From contig JAFEMH010000521.1 in NCBI GenBank assembly GCA_022495995.1, positions 1 to 64,000 of the forward strand: a stretch of 64,000 nucleotides of DNA. The letters run 5' to 3'. The stretch comes from Adenophora triphylla var. japonica. Taxonomy: Eukaryota > Streptophyta > Magnoliopsida > Asterales > Campanulaceae. The position numbers and the translations under genes are program-made. Shown in pieces: positions 45,241 to 55,560 of the stretch. The notes under the pieces are model-generated. The model saw nothing but the letters and a program-made list of their open reading frames with translations, was not told the origin of the DNA and made no database searches. How positions within the stretch are numbered: the stretch's first letter is position 1; every line of letters begins with the position of its first letter.

Positions 45241-48143
45241 CTAATCCGACTCTTCAGCATCATCATCATCACCAAGATCCTCAAGCGAGAAGTCGGGCAT
45301 CCCGGTAAAGTCGCCAGCCACACCCTCGTCGTCAGAATACTGAACCCCCTCCTGGGGTGGGTACTCAAAATACTCGGAAGGGTCGAACCCAACAAAAGGA
45401 TCAAAGAAGGCATGATCTAACGAACCCTCACCCTGTGCATCCGGCGGAGGAAAGAACTGATGAAGGGTCTGCGACCTTTGAGCTCCCGAGGACGTCCCGA
45501 CATCCATACTATGCCTCCCCCGCGAAGGTCCCTCCTGTTGTGGCTCTGGCTCAGCCCTCGGTGGGGGAACGTCCACGCAATGCCTCGAAGGCATCGGCTC
45601 GTACACCGGCACACGCCGAGAAGACCGACAAGACATCTTCGACGCCATCTTCTTCGCGAAGGACCTCATCGCCACATAACGGCGGGTCAGCATGTCATAG
45701 GCTCTCCCCGGGACCTGCACAAGCAAGCAGCCAAAGAAACGCTCAGCAATACAGTCATACTCAACAAAAAGAGAAAAATACAGAAAAGATGCCAAGATGG
45801 AAAAGAGTAAGCACACTCACCGGCATGTCAGGATCCACTCGATAAGCAGCAGGAGCCTGCTCAGGGACGGGTATAGACACCCTCCTCCTCTAGGAATCCC
45901 TGCTGACATATGTGAAATCCGGCCCAGGCACCGGAACCTCTGGGGGACCTGGCGGGCCAGCCTCCCTCTCCCTCGCCAACACCTGTGGCGTCCTCAACTT
46001 CCTCCTCACGAAGGTCCCATACTCCTCCCCTAACAAGACAAACTCATCGGCACTCACGCCGCCCAAATACCTCTCAAACTCCAGCACGTCCATCTCACGG
46101 GAATCCATAATCCCAAAAGGCGGGTCCCTCGGAGCCAAGGGAAGCATACCCGGGCCATGCTGCCAGAAGACCCTCTCGCCCAAGTACATAACATCGCAGG
46201 TCAGGCCCCGCAGCATCTTCCGCTGCGCCGTCACCACGGGAGCACCCTCGAACTCATCAGCTTCATATCGATCCCAGGGATACAAAGAAAACACCTCCGG
46301 GCTATCTCGCCCTAGATGCTCCTGCACCTCCCCGTAGGTAATGGCAAGCTTCCCCCTGCTGGTCCTCCTCCTCCTCGCCGGGCGTGCCCAGCCTAACATA
46401 GCAGGATAGGCTGCTATGGCCCCAGGATCTCTATCCCACGGGAAACACTGGAAGATCTCGTAGAACCACACCTGCGACAAGAGCAGAAAAGGCTCAGTGC
46501 AAAAGAAAACGGAGAAAATGACAGGTTGCTAATCAAAAACAGCAATAAACTCATACCTCCAAAGCAAAATCAAAACAAGCCAAGGAACTGGCCACGCCTC
46601 TGCTGAACCGGTCCAAGGAGAAATAAAGCTCGGCCAGGCCCGCCTCGCCCCAAGCTATATCATAGACCCTCTCCAAATCAATCAAGCTCTCCAGCAGAGC
46701 GAAAGGAGCCGTCGTCGCATGATTCGAGAACAGAGTCTCAGAAAGGGCAAACCACAGAAAGGAGCGCGCCAGCTGCTCCGCCGTCACCTGGCCGGTACCC
46801 CGACAATAGGCCCCAATACTGGCCGTAATCCTCGTCTCCACATCGCTGTACAGCATGCCCAGGCCCCTGCGAGGAAGAGGCGCAAAGCCCAGCAGCTCAG
46901 TCAGCACGTCCTCGGCTATCCTATCCCTCCACCGCACTGGCCCTCCTTTGAAGGAAAGCCCGGTGATAGCAGCAAAATCGGTGGGCGTCACCGTCACCTC
47001 GCCCCAGCTCAGATGGAAGGTGTGGGTGGTATCCCACCAATACTCAGATAAGCCCAGGAAGATACTCTTGTTCTTCCTCGTGTCAGAGATCCCGGCCAAG
47101 TTCTCCACGAACACGCCCAAGCCGGAAGCATAGACCAGCCTCCTGGGGCTCGGCCCGCCATCCACAGAGATATTCGGCATCTGCTGCCACAACTCAACTA
47201 CAGCCTCGAGCGATCCCCGAGTTTTCATCTTTTTGGCTTTCCCAGCCAAAAGCCCCTCATCCTGCAGGTAAACACAACAAAGGTACGTCAGTCACAGTAC
47301 TTAATACCAAAGCATATAAAAAAAAAGAAGTCCGTCACAAAACACGGCATGCATTACACATAATCTTCACATACAACCCGTCACAAAGCACGGCATGCAT
47401 TACACATAATTTTCCCCATGCAGTCCGTCACAAAACACGGCACACACTGTACAAATTTTCTCAACAAAGGGATTAAGCACTACACGACACATTTTCAAAA
47501 GACCCGTCACAAAACACGGCACCCATTGCACATAAACTCCCCACAAAGTCCGTCACCAAAAACACGGCACACACTGCATAACACATTTTCAAAAAGAAAA
47601 GTCCGTCCCTACACGGCACATACTTTCAGACAAAACCCGTCACAAAACACTGTACATGTCACATTTTTCACAAAATTTGTCCCTACATGGCAATTTTTCT
47701 CACAATGTACATACAGAAATAGCATAAGGTACAAAACACCAAAGCATGCATTTTCATAGAGAGGCACTTTATTTTTTACAAATAAAAGCTAATCTACACA
47801 TTTTTGCACAAAAATCACATACCCACAATGTTTACATGCTCAACTTCAACAATTCATCACGAATTTCACAAAAGGCATGGCAAACAACAAAAGCCACAAA
47901 AATGCGAAAAACTAAAACCTAGTTCTAGCATTCAAAAAATTCAAGCAAGGAATCAAGACGAAATTGATTTCTTACCTCCCCGACGTTCCTGACTCGCCGG
48001 TTATGCACCTCCGGATTCGGGTACAACACATCCGGATTCTTCGAAGAAGGCACGAAGGAGATCCAATTTCTTTGAAGCTCCATCCTTTGCTCGATCACAT
48101 CTCGACTCCGTTGGCGACGTCCCCTCCTTGATCCTTCCGCCAT
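45241..48143 (-). pseudogene. Antisense PMD gene of element B, four exons, one premature stop
   Basis: Exons (minus strand): 48143-47976 (MAEGSRRGRRQRSRDVIEQR), 47261-46557, 46471-45821, 45714-45241. Donors are GTAAGA, GTATGA and GTGAGT; acceptors end CTGCAG, TCGCAG and GTGCAG. Exon lengths 168, 705, 651 and 474 are all multiples of three; the spliced frame is 666 codons including the stop, interrupted only by TAG at 45890-45892 in exon 3. Exon 2 holds the PMD: LGLSEYWWDTTHTFHLSWGE, VTVTPTDFAAITGLSFKG, SFLWFALSETLF, YDIAWGEAGLAELYFSLDRF. Exon 3 has LGRDSPEVFSLYPWDRY and MLRGLTCDVMYLGERVFWQH. Exon 4 is acidic at its end (EDLGDDDDAEESD). PMD proteins are nuclear; transposon PMD genes have unproven roles. 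Confidence 0.85.
47331..47700. repeat. CCGTCACAAAACACGGCA repeats in intron 1 of the PMD gene (B)
   Basis: About seven units with CCGTCACAAAACACGGCATG, 46 bp apart at first (47332, 47378, 47424), then irregular. They lie in the same intron as the 37-bp array of element A, but the sequence is different. Confidence 0.75.
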
Positions 48144-48300
48144 CGCAAGCAATTCAAGCTAAGAAATGGAAGATTTTGGTGTAAAAATGGAGTTCTCTCC
48201 CTCTCTCTCTCGGCTGGTTCGTGAACTGGAAGAAGGAAATGAAGGGGGTGCCTCGGTTTTAAACCCAGTCAAAATCTAGGAACTGTAAAATTCAAACCTG

Positions 48301-48343
48301 GTCCGTACGGACCTCTTTATATCCCAGGATGGTCCGTACGGAC
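48301..48343 (+). promoter_or_regulatory. Two GTCCGTACGGAC dyads upstream of antisense PMD gene (B)
   Basis: Exact dyads at 48301-48312 and 48332-48343, each followed by CTCTTTATAT or CTCTTTGCAA. They are 158 and 189 bp upstream of the PMD ATG (48143). Confidence 0.75.
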
Positions 48344-48449
48344 CTCTTTGCAACGAAGGACCAAATTACTTTTCTGCCCTTATAATCTTTGCCCCTGGCT
48401 GTCCAAAGGCCTATTTCAGCAGATTCAATGCAGTATGGTCCTTAACCCG

Positions 48450-49110
48450 GCAATTCAAGAACCGACAGTCAGTGTAAGCCCGGACTTCACCCACTAAATG
48501 GCAACGCAACCACCGGCCGTCAGTGTAAGCCCGAATTTCGCCCACTAAACGGCAAAGCAACCCCCGGCCGTCAGTGTAAGCCCGGACTTCGCCCACTAAA
48601 CGGCAACGCAACCCCCGACCGTCAGTGTAAGCCCGGACTTCGCCCACTCAACGGCAATTCAAGAACCGGCCGTCAGTGTAAGCCCGGACTTCGCCCACTC
48701 AACGGCAATTCAAGAACCGGCCGTCATCGTAAGCCCGGATTTCGCCCACTAAACGGCAACGCAAGCACCGGCCGTCATCGTAAGCCCGGATTTCGCCCAC
48801 TAAACGGCAACTCAAGCACCGGCCATCAAAGTAAGCCCGAGCTCCTTCCCCAGCAAGTCAAAAGGGAAGTCGTACAAGACCGCATATCCCCAGCACCGGC
48901 CGTCATCGTAAGCCCGGACCTCGCCCACTAAACGGTAAAACAAGCGCAAAAGGAGCCAGCACCTCCCAGCACTAATCCCAAGGCACAAAACGCCTCCAAA
49001 ACGCCAAACGGTGAAGCAACCACCGGCCATCAAAGTAAGCCCGAAGTCACCTCCTCTGCGGAAAAAGCCCCTACAAGGCCACGATGATCCCCAACAGATG
49101 AACACCGGCA
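48450..49110. repeat. About 50-bp tandem repeat, 3' internal region of B
   Basis: Nine or more units of the type AACCGGCCGTCAGTGTAAGC + CCGGACTTCGCCCACTAAAC + GGCAA. The core CCGGCCG is a dyad. Later units become irregular. Confidence 0.85.
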
Positions 49111-49204
49111 GTCATCGTAAGTCCAACCTTCTCCCCAGCGGACAAAGCACGAGGCATCTACACCTCTCGCAATCAAAGCACAAGGCAGCCACGCCTCCGC
49201 AAAC

Positions 49205-49600
49205 CGCAGCCAGAAGACGATTCAAGTCCTCACGCATGGCACACCCGCAGCCAGAAGACGATTCAAGTCCTCACGCATGGCACACCCGCAACCAGAAGAT
49301 GATTCAAGTCCTCACACATGGCACACCCGCAGCCAGAAGACGATTCAAGTCCTCACGCATGGCACACCCGCAGCCAGAAGACGATTCAAGTCCTCACGCA
49401 TGGCACACCCGCAGCCAGAAGACGATTCAAGTCCTCACGCATGGCACACCCGCAACCAGAAGACGATTCAAGTCCTCACGCAAGGCACACCCGCAGCCAG
49501 AAGACGAATCAAGTCCTCACGCATGGCACACCCGCAGCCAGAAGACGATTCAAGTCCTCACGCATGGCACACCCGCAGTCAGAAGACGAATCAAGTCTTC
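49205..49600. repeat. 41-bp tandem repeat, about ten copies, 3' internal region of B
   Basis: CACACCCGCAGCCAGAAGAC + GATTCAAGTCCTCACGCATGG, spaced exactly 41 bp. Because 41 is not a multiple of three, three + frames all read the same 41-residue pattern, giving overlapping false ORFs of up to 228 codons. Confidence 0.92.
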
Positions 49601-49860
49601 CCACATCACTATCTCCAGCCCGGAAGGCTTTAAACAACTCGGTCCGGAAGACCGTATAAACCTCCCAAATCACTATCTCCAGCCCGAAAGGCTTTAAACC
49701 ACTCGGTACGGAAGGCCGTATAAACCTCCCAAATCACTATCTCCAGCCCGGAAGGCTTTAAACCACTCGGTCCGGAAGACCGCATAAACCTCCCAAATCA
49801 CTATCTCCGGCCCGGAAAGCCTTAAACCACCCGATTCGGAATATCGTAAAATTTCCATCT
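49600..49860. repeat. 64-bp tandem repeat, 3' internal region of B
   Basis: Four units of AATCACTATCTCCAGCCCGG + AAGGCTTTAAACCACTCGG + TCCGGAAGACCGTATAAACC, 63-68 bp apart. Confidence 0.85.
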
Positions 49861-50330
49861 CAGGACGCCACCACGTCCTCACAATCGACCTCGGCGCTCA
49901 CCACACCAAGGAAGCCACCACGTCCTCACAGTCGACCTCGGCGGTCACAAACCATCTTCTCGTAAGATTAACCATCTTCTCGTAAGATTAACCCATCTTC
50001 TCGTAAGATTACACATCTTAGGATGCCACCACGTCCTCACAGTCGACCTCGGTGGTCACACGACACTTCAGTGCACCACCACGCCCGCATACACTCATAA
50101 TTTCACGACCTCTGAACTACGATCGGGCTTGATTCGCGCCAGGGATACGTAGGAATCCTATCACAGGGTCCAGCCATCGACCTATACGGTCACCCAGGGC
50201 GCCACCACGTCCTTACCATCGACCTATACGGTCACCCAGGACGCCACCACGTCCTTACCATCGACCTCTGCGGTCACCCAGAATGCCACCACGTCCTTAC
50301 CACTGACCTATGCGGTCACTCACAGGATAC
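49860..50330. repeat. ACGCCACCACGTCCT repeats, 3' internal region of B
   Basis: Units containing GCCACCACGTCCTTACCATC + GACCTATACGGTCACCCAGG, about 42 bp, mainly 50175-50330, with related pieces from 49860. Three CCATCTTCTCGTAAGATTA repeats lie at 49950-50010. Confidence 0.8.
50114..50158 (+). other. GAACTACG...ATACGTAGGAA module, copy B-3
   Basis: GAACTACGATCGGGCTTGAT, then GGGATACGTAGGAATCC and CAGGGTCCAGCC. Same as copy A-2. Confidence 0.65.
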
Positions 50331-50405
50331 CACCACATCCACACACAGAGTTCCAGTCAGAGGACATCTCACGTCCTCGTACACAGCAACACTCACCCCA
50401 CACAG

Positions 50406-50450
50406 GAACTACGATCAGGCTTGATTCCCTCCAGGGATACGTAGGAATCC
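50406..50450 (+). other. GAACTACG...ATACGTAGGAA module, copy B-4
   Basis: GAACTACGATCAGGCTTGAT, then TCCCTCCAGGGATACGTAGG (stem TCCCT/AGGGA). 480 bp before the 3' LTR. Confidence 0.65.
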
Positions 50451-50879
50451 TATCACAGGGTCCAGCCAATTGACCTAAACGGTCACACAACAGGACACCG
50501 CCACGTCCTCCCACCAACCTACACGATCACTTCCTCTTTTTTATTATGAGTAGCTAAATTCCCTCTTTCATGGATTGGATGTAGTAATTGTGGAACCTCT
50601 ATGCTAATTTAAGTTTTAATTCTTCCAAACTCTCTCATTCTTATTTGATGAATTAATTATCATTCTTTACTATGTTTTAGACTGTTGCACTACCGTGGAC
50701 GGTTTATTTAAAGTACACTAATTCATCAATTAGGTTGGATTGTTGACCTACCGGAATACAAGACAACCTAGATTCATTTATTTCTTATGGTCTTAATGAG
50801 TTTCTTGAATGTTGTTTTGACTCCCACCGACCTATACGGTCTCTTCCTGTCTCAGCACGCGGTCCAGATTAGGACCCTT

Positions 50880-50930
50880 ATCTTATCGACGACCCCACTT
50901 CCTCCGTAAGTGACGTCGTCGAAGGGCTTC
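50880..50930 (+). other. Hairpin and polypurine tract before the 3' LTR of B
   Basis: CGACGACCCCACTTCC...GACGTCGTCGAAGGGC ends at the LTR start. The CGACGAC/GTCGTCG arms can pair. It is equivalent to 11636-11684 in A. Confidence 0.55.
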
Positions 50931-52406
50931 TGTAAGTACCCCAATCTGGATCACCCTCTTCCGAGTACACAGGAAACACCGCAGACTCATAAACGTAGTC
51001 TCGAAGACCTTTGACACTCAAAACCCTCAAAAACCCCCTAGCCAAACCAAGGGAGGAACCTTTCTGGGATAAAAAGGGACAAAAGGACCTCTTGGGAATT
51101 TTCAAAAAATTGGAAAAGCAAATAAGGTCCGTACGGACCTCTTTGTTTTAATAATTACTGAATCCCCTTAAAGTCCACAATATTCCCTCAAATCCCGGGG
51201 AACATCATTACTGGAATGTATGGTTGGTCCGTACGGACCTCTTTGCATGCCTAGTTGGTCCGTACGGACCTCTTTGCAAAGGAGACATCATCATTCCAGA
51301 ATATTCTCAATTATCACATATTCCCTCAAATCGAGAAAAACCAAAAAACTAGATTACCTAGGGTCCGTACGGACCTTCTTGCAGTTTTCTGGCACTATAA
51401 ATAGAGGGCTCTCCCTCCCTCATTTTCACACATTTTCCTCTTCTCTCCTCTTCCCCCAGCCTTCAGGCTCCCCTCTAAGACCCTTCGGGGCACTCCCAGC
51501 CCCTTTCGGATCCTTCCGAGGCCTTTCGAGCCCCCTCGCGGTGCTCTGAAGCCTCCCCGAGCGCTCCTGCGATGCTCCCGCGCTGCCCCGAGGCACTCTC
51601 GAGGTACTTTGAGGCCCCTCGTGGTACTCCGAGGCCTTGCCTGGTCTTTCCCGAGGCGTCCCGGCTCTTTCCGAGTCAAACCGGCGATCCCAAACCACGC
51701 CGAACCTCTGCCCGAATCCAACCAACGATTCCAACGCACGCCGAACATCTGCCCGAATCCAACCAACGATTCAAACGCACGCCGAACCTCTGCCCGAGTG
51801 ATCCCTGCGATCCCAACGCACGCCGAAACTCTGTCCGCAGACAATCGGCCCCTTTTCCGAAGCAATCCCGGTCCGTACCGGAACACTATTCCATCCTCAA
51901 ACACTATTTCCCAGCGGAAGACAGACACGAACCAACATTGGTAAGGCTTCCTTCCTATACTATTTCAATACATTTCAATAAAGCAGTGTACAATGTAGAC
52001 ATCCGACACATCATGCATTTTTAAAAGCACATACACACACACACACAACAGTTAAAGAATATTAGGGGTATCCGAAAGACTCGTTTTTACGAGGCGACTC
52101 GGGTGAGCTCTAAGATTCTAATATTCTCTTCCCGAGGAGTCATCTGACCTCCGAACTCAAAATCTCATCACACAAAAACAGTTTATTTTTAAACTGATGC
52201 CCTTTTTCAATGTTTTGGGCTTAATAAAAACGGCGTGACGACTCTACAAGCAAAAACACGGTGAGACACCTCCCAACTAACGCAAAACGGAATAAGCAAG
52301 ATGCCGGGGCGCGAACGCGCTGCCTATCGGATCCGGGCCATTTCCAAGTGCGGCAAAATGCGAGATGCACGGGCCCCGCGCGCGAGCCGAATCCTGGGTA
52401 GTTTCA
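50931..52406 (+). repeat. 3' LTR of element B
   Basis: 1476 bp, partner of 37099-38575. Dyads GTCCGTACGGAC at 51127-51138, 51227-51238, 51258-51269 and 51363-51374; TATA box at 51395-51404. Followed by the TSD GTGAT (52407-52411). Confidence 0.95.
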
Positions 52407-52411
52407 GTGAT

Positions 52412-52511
52412 GGAGTTGGAAATTTCTTACTTTCTTCTTTAATATGATTATGGAATCCTTTGTCGTGGGTTATGCCATGGCTGGTCATGGCCATGGCTTT
52501 GGCAAAAGGAG

Positions 52512-52560
<49 letters not shown>

Positions 52561-52767
52561 GATGTTAAAACTGTTTTTATACAGAAAATTCTCAGTTATT
52601 AGATAGCATAGTGTGTTGAGTATATATTTTGTTTATATATTAGATTTAAAAATGTGTTTAAGAAATGGACAATCACATGTATAAAATCTAGACAAATTGG
52701 TAAAAATAAACTTATTTTAAATGAACCTTAACGTCTAAAAGCCTATATTAAAAACACAAAATCTGGG
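52412..52767. other. Right flank of B, (TC)n microsatellite, no gene
   Basis: Continues the interrupted sequence of 36545-37098. A TC run of about 22 units is at 52514-52557. Nothing else was recognised. Confidence 0.6.
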
Positions 52768-53349
52768 GAGAAACGCGTTTCTCCATAAGTTATGGAGAAA
52801 CGGGTCCCGGCATGTCGCGCGACAATGAGCTAGATAGCCAGAAACCTATGAAAGTGATATCCAGAAACCTTCAAATGAATATCCAGAAACCTTCAAAATG
52901 TTTCTGGATATACATTTGAAGGTTTCTATCGAAAACCTTCAATAGCAATTTACGGATATGCCCTAACACATTTACGGATATGCACCTAACGGTTTTACGG
53001 ATATGCACCTAACGGTTTACGGATATACATTTCACATCCTTGGCTATCAAATACAAAGCTTACGGATATCAAGCGCAAAGCTTACGGCTATCAAATGCAA
53101 AGCTTACGGATATCCGAAGCTTTTGGTCTTGACCTTGGGTTTTTTTTGGATATACATTTCACATCCTTCGGCTATCAAATACAAAGCTTACGGATATCAG
53201 CGCAAAGCTTACGGCTATCAAATGCAAAGCTTCTGGATATCCAGAAGCTTTTGGTCTTGGCCTTGGGTTTTTTTTTCTGGTTATCAAATGTAAAGCTTCT
53301 GGCTATGAAAAACACGTTTCTCCATAGTTATGGAGAAACGCGTTTCTCA
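52768..53349. mobile_element. Foldback-like element with 35-bp palindromic ends
   Basis: The left end (52768-52802) is GAGAAACGCGTTTCTC followed by CATAAGTTATGGAGAAACG. The right end (53315-53349) is the near-perfect inverted copy. Each end is itself made of two overlapping palindromes. The inside is a patchwork of ATCCAGAAACCTTC, CTGGATATCCAG and TACGGATATC motifs, with a 127-bp tandem duplication (53021-53280). No clear TSD was found and no protein. It could be a MITE or a foldback element of unknown superfamily. Confidence 0.55.
53021..53280. repeat. 127-bp tandem duplication inside the foldback element
   Basis: GGATATACATTTCACATCCT starts at 53021 and again at 53148; both units end in GAAGCTTTTGGTCTTG and CCTTGGGTTTTTTT. 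Confidence 0.85.
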
Positions 53350-54690
53350 GCAGACGCACTCTATTAAAAAAGCTTGTTGCATTTAAGTTTACTCTATTGA
53401 CAAACCATTATATTTTAACGGGTGTTAACACCATCATGTGACCTCAATTCGATAAAATCTGACAACATCATTAACGGAGTGAGGATATTACAAAAATTTG
53501 GTATTTGGATGAGGATATTGCAAAAAATCAATGAACACATTTGAAAAACAGGTGTTCTTAAATGACCAAAATATGAATTTTGAATATATATATTCATAAA
53601 ATGACTATAATATTATGAAACTGGTTTGAATGCAAAATACCAACGTAAACATATTTCCAATCGCCAAATAGTAAATTTCCAAACAAGAATATTTATCTAT
53701 GAAAGTAATGTCCTTGCGATATTTTAAATTAAAACAAAAAAGAATGAGTAACTCTCTAAAAAACAAGTTTTCATAGTAATTAAAAAAATGTGTTTTTAAA
53801 TGTGACATTTTCGTAAATAACTGTAATTTAAAAAAAAAATGAGTGGTGACAATTTTGTAAATTATTGGAATTTCTCAACACGCTCTGACATTGTTCAACA
53901 GACGAACTGGACCTCAATAACACCATGTCTGGTCATCTCAAACATACCACTACTCATCTTTTAACACTTCGTTTATAAAACATCAAAGGCCAGTTTGAGG
54001 GCCCAAATGACGACTTCTTGGGATTTAAAATCCATTGTCATGCGACGAAGCCCAGTAACTTTTGTAGGTATCGAAATTTCCTTCGTCATCAAAGGTTCTG
54101 GATAAAAATATCACATGCTTCTGGATATCAAGAAACCTTTAAGATAGATATACAGAAGGTCTGTCAGCCTTGGCATTGATCATATGTGTTTTTTAATTCA
54201 CATCCCGAAATGATTTCATATTGATATTCAGAATCTATGAGGTTGATATGCAGAAGGTTTGTTGGCAATAACTTTGATCAAATGTGCTTGTTAATTCATA
54301 TCCATAAAACTCTATTATTGAAATCCATAATCTTTTAAGATTGATATGCAAAAGATTTTTTTTTTCTGTCATAGCCTTATTCAAATGTGCTTATTAATTA
54401 ATATCCAAAAGTCTTTAATATTGATATCTAGAAGATTTATTGACCATGATCTTGTTCAAATGTGCTTGTTAATTCATATCCCGAAGGATTTCATAATGAT
54501 ATCTAGAACCCTTTGAGATTGATATGCACAAGATTTTGTTAGCCATGGATATAGTCAAGATCTTGATTCTCAGACTCTATAGTTTAGTTCACACAAACTA
54601 GAAGAAGGAAGGAGATGAACTAGAAAGACATAAAATATCTTTGAGTTCTTACATAAAAATATAAACCTAATCTATTTCTAAGGAGAGAAA
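53350..54690. other. AT-rich sequence with degenerate ~95-bp repeats, no gene
   Basis: 53350-54060 shows nothing. From about 54100 to 54550 four or five worn units recur, each with CAAATGTGCTTGTTAATTCA and TATCC/ATATGCAGAAG (54183, 54280, 54375, 54457). The words GGATATC and AGAAACCTT recall the foldback element, so they may share an origin. Confidence 0.5.
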
Positions 54691-55560
54691 GGGAGAGGAT
54701 AGTTGTATCCCCAAAGTGGTAAGTTTTCAATTCTTCTTGGAGGCTTCGCCTTCTTCGTGTCCTCTAAGGGAATGGATTGGTGATGAAATTGGGCACCTAT
54801 AGCTCCTTCTTCTCAATGAGGTCTTTGATGATGTCCTTCAAATGATGACAAGTATTAGTGTCATGGCCGCTGAAGTTGTGGTACTTGCAGAATAAGTGAT
54901 AATAAGCATGATTAGGACCCATATACTCCCTCTGTCCCACCTCACTTGACACTTATTTCCATTTTGGGTCGTCCCAGCACACTTGACACTTCCCAAAATA
55001 GCCTACTTTTTATAATTTTATATTCACTCTACCCCACCACTCATTCTCTCTTTTCATTTTCCACCGCTCAATTTATTCAACCAACACTACTATTTACCCC
55101 ACTCATTCTCTCTCTTCATTTTCTACCACACATTTTTTTATTTTATTCTTTTTTCTTAGTTCCCATGCCCACCTCAAGGGTGTCAAGTGAGGTGGGACAG
55201 AGGGAGTATTTGGCAGGACCACCTTCCCTTATTATAATCTTTCCTTCTTTTATGAAGATGTCAAGGAGACCCTCTTGAATAACCCCTTAAAGCTTGTCGT
55301 AGTGTCTTGATATCCTCACTCTGGTAGGGTTCATTCCATTGTTTGGAGAGTTGAATCCATTAGGGTCGAGGAGACTTTGTTGGTTGGATCCATTAATATA
55401 AGTATGATCCTCGTAGGCGGGTTTGAAATTCTCCCTCCATTTGTCGCTTGAACTCGGTGTATAAGGAGGTGGCATATACTTCGACCATTTTATTCACTTC
55501 CCCTTCTAGGTAGGTCTTGAGAGCATGGACCTGCTGTGTAGCTTGAGTACTGGACATAGT
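54690..55560 (-). pseudogene. Gypsy gag remnant (element H), split by a MITE
   Basis: Minus strand: MSSTQATQQVHALKTYLEGE near 55555, MPPPYTPSSSDKWRENFKPA (55475), then RISRHYDKL. After the MITE comes MGPNHAYYHLFCKYHNFSGH with the zinc-like C-x2-H-x4-H-x4-C motif CKYHNFSGHDTNTC and HLKDIIKDLIE (about 54900-54800). This is a Tat-type gag C-terminus. Stops occur between the pieces. Confidence 0.65.
54926..55206. mobile_element. Stowaway-like MITE in the gag remnant
   Basis: 281 bp, ends CTCCCTCTGTCCCACCTCAC and inverted GTGAGGTGGGACAGAGGGAG, TA at 54924-54925 and 55207-55208. Removing it and one TA joins the gag text. Confidence 0.88.

Larger units (their letters stand above)
37099..52406 (+). 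mobile_element. Element B: Tat/Ogre-lineage retrotransposon without pol, with two antisense genes
   Basis: 15.3 kb with two LTRs (37099-38575, 50931-52406), exact 5-bp TSD GTGAT, a tRNA-Arg primer site, gag, a short protease-RT linker, then directly a 3' region with DUF7745-like and PMD genes on the minus strand. The whole RT-RNase H-integrase block is missing between about 41830 and 42700. The LTRs differ at about 55 of about 1477 positions by my count, mostly transitions, so insertion is relatively recent. It is homologous to A over the linker, the two antisense genes and the LTR start. Confidence 0.93.

Noticed and set aside
45357..46337. Several + strand frames of 110-160 codons
   Set aside because: Shadows opposite PMD exons 3 and 4; their amino-acid text has no recognised domain, while the minus strand gives a spliced PMD frame.
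49011..49697. Long + strand open frames of 228, 118 and 113 codons with repeated SSPHAWHTR-like text
   Set aside because: All come from a 41-bp tandem repeat read in three frames; no start context, no domain, and the array is non-coding 3' internal sequence of element B.
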